64,000 bases of DNA, taken from CAWBXL01 sp963837365 (GTDB taxonomy: Bacteria > Acidobacteriota > Terriglobia > Terriglobales > Acidobacteriaceae). Under the pieces are notes generated by a model, which saw nothing but the letters and a program-made list of their open reading frames with translations, was not told the DNA's origin and did no database searches. Each line of letters begins with the position of its first letter. The stretch's first letter is position 1. Both the position numbers and the translations under genes were made by a program. Where the stretch lies: positions 38,334 to 102,333 of the forward strand of contig CAWIMW010000005.1 of the NCBI GenBank assembly GCA_963837365.1, written 5' to 3'. This document shows positions 53,246 to 62,947 of the stretch, one piece after another.

Positions 53246-55753
53246 CTACTTTTCCCGGGTCAGAAGCGTGTGATGGGGATCGAGCACGGCCTTTCGTGTA
53301 CCCGCAGGTGCTGTCAGTCGAAAATGGGTTTCTTGTTCGTCTACGAAGACCTGTCCAATTAATACATTCTTACCTGCGACCACAGCGTAGATTGGCGCCA
53401 ATGTGACCAAATTATCAGCGCCATATTTTTGTTTGATTTTGCCGGTCACAATAACACGTGTACTGCCTTTGCCTTCAAACTTAACTTCATCCAATTCAAG
53501 CCGGGGAATCGCGGTTCCGTTCAGCCAGCCGTCATAGAACCAGTTGAGCGATTTATTTCCCTCATACCAGAGTGGCCGTGGTAAGTCCTCTTCGAATGCG
53601 TGAATCAGTTCACGGGTGCTGAGCATGCGCCCTTCATACTGATTTCTGACGCGGTGGAGTGTTCGTATGAAAGGGTCGCTGGTCAGAGAGGTAGGCTGCG
53701 ATTTGCCTGTGCTCTGTTCTGCATCGAGCAGCATGTTGTGAAGCATGTGAAGCAGCCATACCCCTCGCTCGTAACTGATCACTGGATAGCCATTGGGGAA
53801 ATGAGAAGAAGATAAACGGCCTCCCAAAGTCACCGGGCCGGCGGTCATCAGCGGTTCACCGTCTTTATTTTTTTGCAGTAGATTGGAACGGTAGTCTTCC
53901 AGAACGGCCTGGAAGCGTGCCGCATCCTGTGTCTTTAGCAGCATGAGCGAGCTGTAGTCCGCCAAGGCTTCAATCAGCCACTGATCGCGATAGCCATACC
54001 AACTGACCAGGTCACCCCACCACTGGTGCGCAGTTTCGTGCGCAATCACCGAATTGGTCATAGTGCTTGCGACTTTCCCCATGTTGAGACGCCACTTCTC
54101 TCCCTCGCTCAGGAATGAATAACTGGACAGGAATATCAGGCCCGGCCACCCTTGGCTGATGACGCCAGGCTTTTGTGTCATGGAAAGTGAGTTGTAAGGG
54201 TACGGCCCGTAAGCTTGGGAGAAGAAATCGATTGCCTGGGCCGCTTCGTCGGCAACTGCCTGGGCGTTGCGCGCAGGCGACGGCTGCGGCAAGGGGACCA
54301 TTTCGATGACCCTGGATTCTTGCCGTAGTCCGGGAACAACAGGAACTGTAATTACGGCTTCGGTTTTCGCGGTGGGAAAGGCCTTTTCCACTTCCTTTGA
54401 AGCATACGTTTCGACCAGGACCTCCCCGGCATGCGCTACGGCACGTTCATATTTCCCCAGATTAAATCCCGCCATGGGAATCGGACGCTCTGAGACCCAG
54501 TGAGTGATTTGTTCCCCATCGGCATGATTCGCAACCGTCTCCTTGACTCGCTTTCCCGTTGCAATCAGCGTCCATCCTGGTGGGGAATGAAACTCCAGAT
54601 CAAAATTGGACATTGCCGGGCGTCGGTTCGGATACCATGTGCCGCGCGCACCCACATACAAAAGCCCTCCACCGGCATCAGAGAGTACGTCACCGCCGTA
54701 GACAAAGTGCAGAACGGCGTGCTTTCCCGATCGCAAAATCCCGGGCAGTACGACTGCAATTTGATCGTTCCCTAAGCGAGACAGTTCTGTGCCCTCAAGC
54801 GCCTGGTTCTGGATAAACTCAATCGGCTGTCCGTCGAGGTCTACCTCTTTGACGTGCAAATAGCGGGAGAGTTCAAACAATAGTGCGCGCGGACAGTCCT
54901 GGTGGGCGTTTAACTGGAGCCATGCTTCTGCATCCAGTTGAGTTGGCGGGTTGATGGTGGCTCGAATTTTGTAATGCGCAATTTCGAAGTCGTCCGACTT
55001 GCTTTCTCGCTGTTCTGGCGCCGTAAATGACGTCCAGATGTCAAAAAAATCGACGCCTTCCGCGGTCTTATTTTGACCAACCGAAATTTGCTCCGGCTCA
55101 CTGGAGTTGTAAACGAGATCGAACGTTCCCAGCTTTCTACCCTGTACACGAGCATGCCAAAGCACGTTGTCTTGGGTCTTTGCACTGGGGGTGGATTGTT
55201 CTTCAGATGGAAGAAATTTGCTGAGGTCCATGAACAATGGCAGGGCATCCATCGGCGCCAGATTGCGGGCGGTCTCGCCCCACTGCTGGATGAATTCTTC
55301 GCTGCCTTCGGCGGACCGGAGCCTTGGTTGCAGCTCGGCGAAAGTGTTGTCATCAAAACGGAAGTAGGCGGTAGAAAATCTTTCTTCAAGGATCGCCGCG
55401 CCAGTAAACAAGGCCATGGACCCGCGTTCGGCGTGGTCTGGCGGTGTTAGCAATACCTCCCCATCACCCTCAAAGAAAGCTCCCGTAGCATGCCCGGCGA
55501 CATCTTGCGTGAACGCGATGGTGCCATCTTCCAACGTAATGTGGATGGCCGACCGATCGATGGTCGCCTCGCGTACGTGGTATACACGGGATGGATCCAG
55601 CCCCACGCTGCGCAGTTGCAGATAGAGAGACTCAGCTGGTTTTTCTGTCGGGGTACGTTCCTGTGCCAAACCCGGTGCTGCAAAAATGGGGTTGATTGCC
55701 AAATAGAGGGCAAGCGGGAGCACAATCCTGGCGCATCTGATTACCTTCGTCAC
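53246..55753 (-). CDS. M1 family aminopeptidase, secreted
   Basis: 835 residues with signal peptide ending near APGLAQ. A beta-rich N-terminal half holds a propagated saddle domain. The gluzincin catalytic domain shows VIAHETAHQWWGDLVSW (HExxH) and the third zinc ligand in QWLIEALADYSSL, 18 residues later as in M1. A later ERGVWLLHMLHNML helix and C-terminal beta domain (RVIVTGKI) follow. Removes N-terminal residues from peptides outside the cytoplasm. The start codon is only 39 bases from the divergent TPR peptidase. Confidence 0.92.
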   Translation of the reverse strand: MTKVIRCARIVLPLALYLAINPIFAAPGLAQERTPTEKPAESLYLQLRSVGLDPSRVYHVREATIDRSAIHITLEDGTIAFTQDVAGHATGAFFEGDGEVLLTPPDHAERGSMALFTGAAILEERFSTAYFRFDDNTFAELQPRLRSAEGSEEFIQQWGETARNLAPMDALPLFMDLSKFLPSEEQSTPSAKTQDNVLWHARVQGRKLGTFDLVYNSSEPEQISVGQNKTAEGVDFFDIWTSFTAPEQRESKSDDFEIAHYKIRATINPPTQLDAEAWLQLNAHQDCPRALLFELSRYLHVKEVDLDGQPIEFIQNQALEGTELSRLGNDQIAVVLPGILRSGKHAVLHFVYGGDVLSDAGGGLLYVGARGTWYPNRRPAMSNFDLEFHSPPGWTLIATGKRVKETVANHADGEQITHWVSERPIPMAGFNLGKYERAVAHAGEVLVETYASKEVEKAFPTAKTEAVITVPVVPGLRQESRVIEMVPLPQPSPARNAQAVADEAAQAIDFFSQAYGPYPYNSLSMTQKPGVISQGWPGLIFLSSYSFLSEGEKWRLNMGKVASTMTNSVIAHETAHQWWGDLVSWYGYRDQWLIEALADYSSLMLLKTQDAARFQAVLEDYRSNLLQKNKDGEPLMTAGPVTLGGRLSSSHFPNGYPVISYERGVWLLHMLHNMLLDAEQSTGKSQPTSLTSDPFIRTLHRVRNQYEGRMLSTRELIHAFEEDLPRPLWYEGNKSLNWFYDGWLNGTAIPRLELDEVKFEGKGSTRVIVTGKIKQKYGADNLVTLAPIYAVVAGKNVLIGQVFVDEQETHFRLTAPAGTRKAVLDPHHTLLTREK

Positions 55754-55792
55754 CTACGTAAGCTCGCTGTTCCGTTGCTAGAATGCGCCATA

Positions 55793-57217
55793 ATGCGTAC
55801 TCTTGTCACGCCCTTCATCTTCTTTATATGGATGCTGTCCGGAATCTGTGCCCCGGCAGAGGTCATTCACCTTAAGAATGGCCGTACCATATGGGCAGAC
55901 CACGTGCGCGAGGCTGGGCCGCGCGTGGAGTATGACTTGGGCGACAATTCCTACGCGATTCCGAGATCTTCGGTCGAGCGGATTGAGGTGGGTGGACTTC
56001 CTCCGGAATATGCCTCGTCCGGTGCTTCCATGAAGCACGATGTTCCCGCCTTCATGCCGCCGAGCAATTTGCGGAATCAGGCGGAAATTGAGGGTAAGGT
56101 CGTTAAAGATGGCCGGGTAGATGTTGATGCTCTGGCAACCATTGAACAGCAGGGCGACCCTAAGACCTCTTCCGCCGGATATTTTCTTGCCGGCAAATTT
56201 GAATTTGACCACGGCAATTATGCCAAGGCCCGGAGTTACTTCGACACTGCGCTTCGTTACGATGGGCAGAACCCCACCATTCTGAATTTTTACGCAGCCT
56301 TACTGGTGCGTACCGGCAACCCCACCGAGGCCCTTCCCTATGCGCAACGAGCTGTGGAAGCGGCTCCCGAGTCAGCCGATACCCTTGCGGTTTTAGGATA
56401 TGCGCAGTTCGCCGCAGACCGCACCAAGGATGCCATCCAAACCTGGAAGCGCTCCTTGCAGATCCGCCCGGATGCGAGCATACAGGCGCTGCTGCAAAAA
56501 GCGGAACGTGAAGCTCAGGCCGAGGCCGACTTCTCCGAAAAAGAAAGCAATCACTTCACCTTGCGCTATGAGGGCGGCCAAACCTCGGAATCTTTTCGCC
56601 GTCAGGTGCTGGCTACGCTGGAGGCGGAATATGCCGACTTGTCGCGTGAATTGGGGAATGCTCCGCGGGGAAGCGTCCCCGTCATTCTGTATACCGGCCA
56701 AGCCTTCTTTGACGTGACCCAGGCCCCGTCGTGGAGTGGGGCCATAAACGATGGAAAATTGCGGATTCCGGTGGAAGGCCTGAGCGCGGTTACGCCTGAA
56801 CTGGCGCGGGTATTGAAGCACGAGTTGGCGCATTCGTTTATTAATCAACTTTCCGCGGGCCGTTGCCCGCAATGGCTGCATGAGGGAATAGCCCAGGCGC
56901 TGGAGCCGAAGTCATTGTCATCGAATGGGCGCCGCCTGGCCCAGCTTTATGCTGCGCAGAAGGAAATTCCCTTCAATATGCTGGAAAGCAGCTTTATGCA
57001 GTTCTCGCCCGGAGAAGCAGTCCTGGCCTACGATGAGTCTTTGGCTGCTGTGCAATACATTGACGACACCCACGGCCGCGCTGATCTCAGGCGAATTTTG
57101 CAGCGTTTGGCTGAAGGGAGTTCTACCGAGGCTGCCCTGCGGTCCACAATCCATTCTGACTATGGCCATCTGGAAACTGAGTTAGGCAAGTATCTGGCCG
57201 ACAAGTACGGGAATTAG
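55793..57217 (+). CDS. TPR protein with peptidase MA-type domain
   Basis: About 474 residues from ATG 55793. Signal peptide (FFIWMLSGICAPAE), a short strand pair (HLKNGRTIWADHV), then TPR units (ARSYFDTALRYDGQNPTILN, ALPYAQRAVEAAPESADT). The C-terminal half is a peptidase MA metallohydrolase with LKHELAHSF (HExxH) and WLHEGIAQALE (third ligand). Exported; substrate unknown. Divergent from the M1 aminopeptidase, so they may share regulation. The longer open frame from 55490 lies over the M1 gene and is not used. Confidence 0.85.
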   Translation: MRTLVTPFIFFIWMLSGICAPAEVIHLKNGRTIWADHVREAGPRVEYDLGDNSYAIPRSSVERIEVGGLPPEYASSGASMKHDVPAFMPPSNLRNQAEIEGKVVKDGRVDVDALATIEQQGDPKTSSAGYFLAGKFEFDHGNYAKARSYFDTALRYDGQNPTILNFYAALLVRTGNPTEALPYAQRAVEAAPESADTLAVLGYAQFAADRTKDAIQTWKRSLQIRPDASIQALLQKAEREAQAEADFSEKESNHFTLRYEGGQTSESFRRQVLATLEAEYADLSRELGNAPRGSVPVILYTGQAFFDVTQAPSWSGAINDGKLRIPVEGLSAVTPELARVLKHELAHSFINQLSAGRCPQWLHEGIAQALEPKSLSSNGRRLAQLYAAQKEIPFNMLESSFMQFSPGEAVLAYDESLAAVQYIDDTHGRADLRRILQRLAEGSSTEAALRSTIHSDYGHLETELGKYLADKYGN

Positions 57218-57280
57218 CTCTCCACAACACTTGGCCCAGGTACGGATTCCGTGCTAACGTCTGCCATCACTTAAATTTTC

Positions 57281-58036
57281 ATGCACCCCCTTTTCAATCA
57301 CGATGGGAAGGGCGCTTCGCCTTCAGAATCTGTAAACGCCCAGGTACCCGAGCTTCATGGCGCCGAGCTGGCAGCCATGTATTACGGCGAGAGGCAAGGA
57401 GGCGACTTTTACGACTTTCTTCGCGTCAGCCCGAGTCGTGTGGTGTTTGGACTACTTGATGTCGCCGGGCGCTCAGAGCAGAACCGCACTATTGTGGCCG
57501 CAGCCCAGAAGACATTTCGCGAAAAATCACTCGAGTTATTGAACGGAGACGCGGTGAACGAAGCCGATGCCATGATCGAGCTATGCTTACGGCTCAACCA
57601 CACCATCCTGGAAGTTGAAGGCGGGGTGCGGTCTTGTCCCGCCTTTGCCGGTTGCTACAACGAGAGTCTGGGTGTCTTGTGTTACTTCAATGCCGGGCAC
57701 ATGCCCGCGCTGGTTCGCGATGATGCCGGGATCTCTGAACTGGCAGCGACGGGGTTGCCATTGGGCCTGTTCTCTCATGCCACTTGCGATGCGCCGATGG
57801 CTGCCATAGCTCCTGCCGGAGCATTGTTGTTGGTATCGCGTGGAGTCGTGGAGGGGAAGCACAAGGGCGAAGAATTTGGACTGGAACGAGCAAAAGAAAC
57901 CCTTCAACGACCGGTCGCATCCGCCAGAGGCTTGTGCCGGGCTGTGATTGAAGATGTCCGCCAGTTTATGGGGACACCCCCAACTCATAATGACGTCACT
58001 GCCCTGGCACTGTCGCGCAACCCGTCGGCAGTCTAG
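57281..58036 (+). CDS. PP2C-type (SpoIIE) phosphatase
   Basis: 251 residues, single domain with no sensor. Metal and core motifs: YYGERQGGDFYDFLRV, VVFGLLDVAGRS, CYFNAGHMPALVRDD and LLLVSRGVVEG, which match SpoIIE/RsbU serine phosphatases. It would dephosphorylate an anti-anti-sigma-type protein, but no STAS or anti-sigma partner is next to it. Starts 63 bases after the TPR peptidase. Confidence 0.85.
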   Translation: MHPLFNHDGKGASPSESVNAQVPELHGAELAAMYYGERQGGDFYDFLRVSPSRVVFGLLDVAGRSEQNRTIVAAAQKTFREKSLELLNGDAVNEADAMIELCLRLNHTILEVEGGVRSCPAFAGCYNESLGVLCYFNAGHMPALVRDDAGISELAATGLPLGLFSHATCDAPMAAIAPAGALLLVSRGVVEGKHKGEEFGLERAKETLQRPVASARGLCRAVIEDVRQFMGTPPTHNDVTALALSRNPSAV

Positions 58037-58057
58037 GGCTGTTCTATATTTTTCTTC

Positions 58058-59821
58058 CTATCTTTTCTTTCGTTTTGACCTGGCAACTGGCGCCGGCTCA
58101 CTCTTGGCTATAGGCGCCAATTCCTCGGCAGTCACAAACTCCGGGGCAATATCGGTGGGGATTCCCTGCAATTGATCCAGCGCGCGACGCAATACCGGAC
58201 GCACCACCCCGAGTTCATCGAGCATTTTTTTGGCATCTGCATAATCGCCAAGGGCCTCTACAGTCAGTAGTTCGTGATCGAGATCGGTTACCGCCTGATC
58301 GATCTTCTCCATATTGATGCTGAAAGTACCGTTTTTTCCTGCGACGATGGCTCCCTTGTCCATCAGATAGTTGAACTGGATGGCCATGCCTTTGCCGTGC
58401 GCTTCGTTCAAGCCAAAGCGAAGGCTGCGGAATGCGGATGCGAGGTAGGTGTTATAGAGCTGTCGCCGCGCGGCATCATCGGACGGGAGGACATGGGTCA
58501 GGCCCATTTCCTTGGCATGATCCATCATGTATCGCAGCGCGAACAGTCCTGTAACATCAGCTTTTGCTTCCTCGATGACGCTGTAAACATCTTTCAATTC
58601 TTCCCGGGGAGTCGTGTCGCGGCCTTGTACTGTGATCTGGTGGGGCCCCAGGCCGTGCATCAATTCGTGGGCCAGGATGTGGGTGAAGAACAGTTCAAAG
58701 CTTACGTCCACCATGGCCTGCTTGGTCAAGGTGCGGCGGGCAATAGGCAGCAACACGCTGCGAAATTTGGCTTCCTGCACATTCTTCAGCATCACTCGTT
58801 TACTGCCCTTCTGCTGTACTACACGGTCGTCGTTGGGCAGATTGTACGCGGCGGTTTGTACTCCATGTGCGCCGTCGCCTGAACTCAGGATTTCGTCCAC
58901 TACTCGAATTGGGGCGGCCGCACCCAACTTGGGGTTGCGGTATTGCGGATCGATCGGAAGATTGTTTTCAATCTCCTGCAAGTGTTGCGTGAACGCCGAC
59001 AGTTTGGTGCTTTCTTCGTCATCCCGCAGATTGACGTAGGCTTCGAAAGCCGCTTTGTAGCCAAACAGTTGGTCGTTGTAGGTTTCGTAGGGGCCGATGG
59101 TGATGTCGAGCGGCGCATCCAGGTCCATCCAGGCCAGGTCGCTGGCGTAGTAATCATTGGACAGGAAGGCGTCAGCGCGCGCGGCAAGGAATTTCTTCAG
59201 AGACTCATTGTCCGTAAGCCCAGCGGCCTCGCGCAGGAGGCCTGAGACCTTAGTGAGATCGTCGTTATATTCTTCACTGTATGGAACCGTTTGCAGTTCT
59301 TTGTCTTTTCGCCGAATGACGGTGAAAAAGCTTTTTGCCTGCTCCTGATCTTTTTCCGGAAGCGAGGCCACCCAGTGTTCAAATTCGTCTTTCGTCATGT
59401 CTTCCGGGTAGAAATTTGCCCCCAAAGGCTTTCTTGCGGGAACTCCGGGCAGGAAGGCTTCATCGTCATCGAGCGCTGACCAGGGACTCTTGTTGATCCA
59501 GAAATAATCCAGGCGGGCTTTGCCTAGCGAGCTTTTGTCTTTTTGCAGCTTGGCGTAGAGCGCCGGGTTACCGCTCCAAACTTGCTGAAGAAAGATGTCG
59601 TCGAGGATTCGCGCGGCTGCAATCAGTTTTACCAGCGCCTGTTGATCGCCAAGGGAGAGTTTGGAGGTGTCCACTCGCAATGGCGTAGGGGCAAAACGGG
59701 CAGCCATCTTTTCCAGCTGAGATCGGCTGGGCAAGGGCTTACTTTTGATTTTTTTGGCTTCAGCCGGCATATACAGAAACCCCAGTAGCAACACAATGAT
59801 GCAACCCGTGGAAATCTTCAT
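58058..59821 (-). CDS. M49-like (dipeptidyl peptidase III-related) metalloprotease
   Basis: 587 residues with signal peptide ending near MPAEAKK. The zinc site reads ILAHELMHGLGPHQ around residue 390, with the third ligand in VIEEAKADVTGL. M49 enzymes typically have HELLGH with an extra residue. Here the motif is plain HELMH, so it belongs to a divergent exported subgroup. A long helical N-terminal domain and a charged end (RKKR) complete it. Probably cleaves dipeptides or acts on cell-wall peptides; unknown. Convergent with the phosphatase, 21 bases apart. Confidence 0.85.
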   Translation of the reverse strand: MKISTGCIIVLLLGFLYMPAEAKKIKSKPLPSRSQLEKMAARFAPTPLRVDTSKLSLGDQQALVKLIAAARILDDIFLQQVWSGNPALYAKLQKDKSSLGKARLDYFWINKSPWSALDDDEAFLPGVPARKPLGANFYPEDMTKDEFEHWVASLPEKDQEQAKSFFTVIRRKDKELQTVPYSEEYNDDLTKVSGLLREAAGLTDNESLKKFLAARADAFLSNDYYASDLAWMDLDAPLDITIGPYETYNDQLFGYKAAFEAYVNLRDDEESTKLSAFTQHLQEIENNLPIDPQYRNPKLGAAAPIRVVDEILSSGDGAHGVQTAAYNLPNDDRVVQQKGSKRVMLKNVQEAKFRSVLLPIARRTLTKQAMVDVSFELFFTHILAHELMHGLGPHQITVQGRDTTPREELKDVYSVIEEAKADVTGLFALRYMMDHAKEMGLTHVLPSDDAARRQLYNTYLASAFRSLRFGLNEAHGKGMAIQFNYLMDKGAIVAGKNGTFSINMEKIDQAVTDLDHELLTVEALGDYADAKKMLDELGVVRPVLRRALDQLQGIPTDIAPEFVTAEELAPIAKSEPAPVARSKRKKR

Positions 59822-59963
59822 TCATCCTTCTCCTGGAGAGTTGGAGTAGAGCCGTCCATAATATCAGGGTGCTGAACTGGATACGGCCGCGCTCCCGGAG
59901 TTACAATCTCTAAGATATAGATGCGGTGGGGGCCTGGGACTGGACCCCGTATTAGTGGTGATT

Positions 59964-61031
59964 ATGAGAAAACTTCCATTTGTGCTGCCTCTCGTTCTCG
60001 TGGCTGTTTCTGTCTGCCTTCATGCCAATACCGTGGTCGAGGAAATCGTTGCGCGGGTGAACAATCAGATCATTACGCGCAGTGAATACCAGCGCAGTAA
60101 GGAGCAGACCCGGCAGGAAGCCATGCAACAGGACCCCGCCCACTCCGAAAAGGTTTATGCGGAGCACGAAAAGGATGTGCTGCGGGGTTTGATTGACCAG
60201 CAGTTATTGCTGGAACGAGGCAAAGATATGGAAATCAGCCCAGATACGGAAGTCATCAAGCGTCTGGATGAAATGCGCAAGCAGATGGGCCTCGCCAGCA
60301 TGGAAGAATTGGAAGAAGAAGCAAGAAAACAAGGCATCTCGTTTGAAGAGTACAAGCAGACCCTGAAGAACCAGATCATCACCCAGCAAGTCATTGGCCG
60401 CGAAGTTGGTTCGCGCATGAACTTGACCAAAGAAGATGAGATGAAGTTCTACGAGGCGCACAAGAATGAGCTGGCGCGCCCGGAAGAGATACGGCTCAAC
60501 GAAATCTTAGTGGCGACCAAGAGCGATGACCCTCAGGTGATCAGTGCTGCTCAAACCACCGCTGAGGGGTTGTTGGCCGAAATCCGCAAGGGGGCGAGCT
60601 TTGAGGATGTTGCCAAAAAGAGCTCAGAGGGGCCGACCGCAAAACGTGGCGGGGATCTGGGATATTTCGGCCGCGGCAAACTGGCCAAGCAACTGGAAGA
60701 TACGACCTTTGCCATGAAGCCGGGAGATGTGTCGGAACCGATCCGTACCAAGCAAGGGTTCGTTCTATTGAAGGTGTCCGAGCACCATCAGGCAGGCATC
60801 CCGCCTTTCAATGAAATTGAACCAAGAATTCAGGATGCACTTTACTCGGAGCGAATCGAGCCGGCCTTGCGGGCTTACTTGACTCATCTGCGCGAAGATG
60901 CCTTTATCGATATCAAGCCGGGTTATATTGATACCGGCGCCAGCCCCAACCAGTCCAAGCCGGTGGAGACAGCAAGCAAAACCGCGGGCGCAAAAAACTT
61001 GAAAAAGAAGAAGAAGTTTTTGTTGTTCTAG
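59964..61031 (+). CDS. SurA-like periplasmic peptidyl-prolyl isomerase
   Basis: 355 residues. Signal peptide ends near LHAN, followed by a SurA N-terminal helical chaperone domain (VARVNNQIITRSEYQRSKEQ, LIDQQLLLERGKDM). A parvulin/PpiC domain spans about residues 175-270 (RLNEILVATKSDDPQ, GGDLGYFGRGKLAKQLE, FVLLKVSEHH). The tail is lysine-rich (KKKKKFLLF). Folds outer-membrane proteins on the way through the periplasm. ATG 59964 is taken over the GTG nine bases upstream. Twenty-six bases before the nuclease gene. Confidence 0.9.
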   Translation: MRKLPFVLPLVLVAVSVCLHANTVVEEIVARVNNQIITRSEYQRSKEQTRQEAMQQDPAHSEKVYAEHEKDVLRGLIDQQLLLERGKDMEISPDTEVIKRLDEMRKQMGLASMEELEEEARKQGISFEEYKQTLKNQIITQQVIGREVGSRMNLTKEDEMKFYEAHKNELARPEEIRLNEILVATKSDDPQVISAAQTTAEGLLAEIRKGASFEDVAKKSSEGPTAKRGGDLGYFGRGKLAKQLEDTTFAMKPGDVSEPIRTKQGFVLLKVSEHHQAGIPPFNEIEPRIQDALYSERIEPALRAYLTHLREDAFIDIKPGYIDTGASPNQSKPVETASKTAGAKNLKKKKKFLLF

Positions 61032-61057
61032 CAAGCTGAATCTGACGCGCTACGAAT

Positions 61058-62110
61058 ATGAAAGATTTTTTTCTCTCCGATTGCGCTCAGCACGAAAACC
61101 AGATCGTTACTTCCTCGTTTGTCGTCGTTTCCAAGCAGGTAAAGCCCAAAAAATCTGGCGATCCCTATCTGGCGCTCACCCTGGGCGATCGTGCCGGACA
61201 CATTGAAGCCAAGATGTGGGACAACGTAGAAGATGCCATCAGCGCATTTGAGCAGGAAGATTTCATCAAGATCAAAGGGTTGGTCAATAAGTACAACAAC
61301 CGCTTCCAGATCACCATCCACAAAATCCGCAAATTGCAGGATTCGGAAGTGGATTTTGGCGACTACCTTCCCAAGACCACAAAAGATATCGGGGAACTTT
61401 GGCAAACCCTGGCGGGATTTGTTGCGACCTTTCGCGACCCGCATTTAAAGGCCCTGGTGGTGGCCTTTATGGCTGATCCGGAAATTGCTGAGGCCTACCG
61501 GACTGCTCCGGCGGCAAAGAGTCTGCATCATGCCTACATCGGCGGCCTGCTTGACCATGTGGTTTCATTGTTCCGCTCCTGTGATTTACTGTGCCGGAAC
61601 TACCCTTCCATCAACCGTGACCTGTTGCTGACGGGCGCTTTTTTTCATGACATTGGAAAGATTCACGAGCTCGGTTACAACCGGGCTTTCACTTACACGA
61701 CGCGTGGACAACTTCTGGGGCACATGATCATCGAACTGGAAATGTTGCAGGCCAAGGTTGCGCAGATACCCGGTTTTCCCGACCCACTGAAAACGCTGGT
61801 GGAGCACTTGATCATCAGCCATCACGGGCACTATGAATTTGGCTCGCCCAAGCTGCCTATGTTTCCGGAGGCGCTCATGCTGCACTATCTCGACGATCTG
61901 GATTCAAAGATGGAGAGCATGCGGGCGCACTTTGAGCGGGAAATTGGCTCCGCAGCAGCGTGGGCAGGGTACAACGCTTCTTTGGCGCGGCCCCTGCTGA
62001 ATACAGCAAAGTTTCTGGCCGGCAAACCGGAGACCGAGAAACAGCCCGAAGATGGGGCATGTACTACAGAGTCGGAAGTATCGAAGCAGAAAACCGAGTC
62101 TACCCGGTAA
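61058..62110 (+). CDS. YhaM-like 3'-5' exoribonuclease (OB + HD)
   Basis: 350 residues. An N-terminal OB fold (DPYLALTLGDRAGHIEAKMW, FIKIKGLVNKYNNRFQITIH) precedes an HD phosphohydrolase domain: HHAYIGGLLDHVVSL, GAFFHDIGKIHELGY, HHGHYEFGSPK and LHYLDDLDSKM. This pairing is that of YhaM/CBF1-type exonucleases acting on RNA or single-stranded DNA. Cytoplasmic. It is followed 76 bases later by the lipoprotein gene. Confidence 0.88.
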   Translation: MKDFFLSDCAQHENQIVTSSFVVVSKQVKPKKSGDPYLALTLGDRAGHIEAKMWDNVEDAISAFEQEDFIKIKGLVNKYNNRFQITIHKIRKLQDSEVDFGDYLPKTTKDIGELWQTLAGFVATFRDPHLKALVVAFMADPEIAEAYRTAPAAKSLHHAYIGGLLDHVVSLFRSCDLLCRNYPSINRDLLLTGAFFHDIGKIHELGYNRAFTYTTRGQLLGHMIIELEMLQAKVAQIPGFPDPLKTLVEHLIISHHGHYEFGSPKLPMFPEALMLHYLDDLDSKMESMRAHFEREIGSAAAWAGYNASLARPLLNTAKFLAGKPETEKQPEDGACTTESEVSKQKTESTR

Positions 62111-62186
62111 CCACTGATACTCTATTTAAGTCCTGATTGTGCGCGCTGATTCACTAACGAAAAATCTGGCCAATGGAGAAAAATAT

Positions 62187-62864
62187 ATGAGATCACGCTT
62201 AGTCGCAGTGACCTTGAGTCTGTGCTTTGTTCTTTTCGGTTGCAGCAACAAATCGGCGGATTCCGGTAGTGAGGCTACTGATGCATCTTCCGCGAGCAGC
62301 AGCTCGGGTGGTAGCTCCGGCGCCGGCGCCGGCGCTGCATCAACTAAGAAGGCTGAAGCAGCCAAGAAAATCGTGGTTCCAGTTGGTACCGTGCTTACCG
62401 TCCGGCTCGGACAAGCGGTGGGCTCCAAGATCAGTGAGACGGGGCAGTCTTTTTCTGCAACCTTGGCGGAGCCGGTCATGATTGGCGGCGAAACCGCGAT
62501 TGCCAAGGGTGCAGCGGCGTCAGGCACAGTTGTAGACGCCAAACCGCTTGGCCGGTTCAAAGGCGGCGCGGTGCTGCAATTGAAACTGGATTCCATCGCT
62601 GACCTACCGGTCGAGACCTCGTCGGTTGTGCGTACCGAAAAGGGCAAGGGGAAACGCACGGCGACCATGGTCGGCGGAGGGGCTGGGCTAGGAGCGATTA
62701 TTGGAGGGCTCGCGGGTGGTGGCAAAGGTGCGGCGATCGGCGCGCTTGCCGGGGCTGGTGCGGGCACGGCAGGCACAGCCTATACCGGCAACAAAGATAT
62801 TGTGCTGCCGGCGGAATCGGCCATCAGCTTCAAACTGGAGAAGGAACTGGAAATTAAGAAATAA
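62187..62864 (+). CDS. Glycine-zipper lipoprotein
   Basis: 225 residues with lipobox LFGC. A Ser/Gly/Ala-rich linker is followed by a beta domain (VVPVGTVLTVRLGQAVGSK, FSATLAEPVMIGGET). Late in the protein is a glycine zipper of small residues (GGGAGLGAIIGGLAGGGKG and GALAGAGAG), then the FKLEKELEIKK end. Such proteins are membrane-anchored on the outer or inner membrane. The ATG at 62187 is preceded by GGAG. A strong hairpin terminator follows. Confidence 0.82.
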   Translation: MRSRLVAVTLSLCFVLFGCSNKSADSGSEATDASSASSSSGGSSGAGAGAASTKKAEAAKKIVVPVGTVLTVRLGQAVGSKISETGQSFSATLAEPVMIGGETAIAKGAAASGTVVDAKPLGRFKGGAVLQLKLDSIADLPVETSSVVRTEKGKGKRTATMVGGGAGLGAIIGGLAGGGKGAAIGALAGAGAGTAGTAYTGNKDIVLPAESAISFKLEKELEIKK

Positions 62865-62891
62865 CCGTAGTTTGTTGATTGCGGCGATTGC

Positions 62892-62918
62892 CCCTCGGGA
62901 AGCGTTCCTTCCCGAGGG
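62892..62918 (+). terminator. Hairpin after the lipoprotein gene
   Basis: CCCTCGGGAA at 62892-62901 pairs perfectly with TTCCCGAGGG at 62909-62918 over a 7-base loop, then CTTACTATTTT. It ends the transcript of the SurA/YhaM/lipoprotein group. Confidence 0.82.
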
Positions 62919-62947
62919 CTTACTATTTTGAAGAACACTCTTTACTG

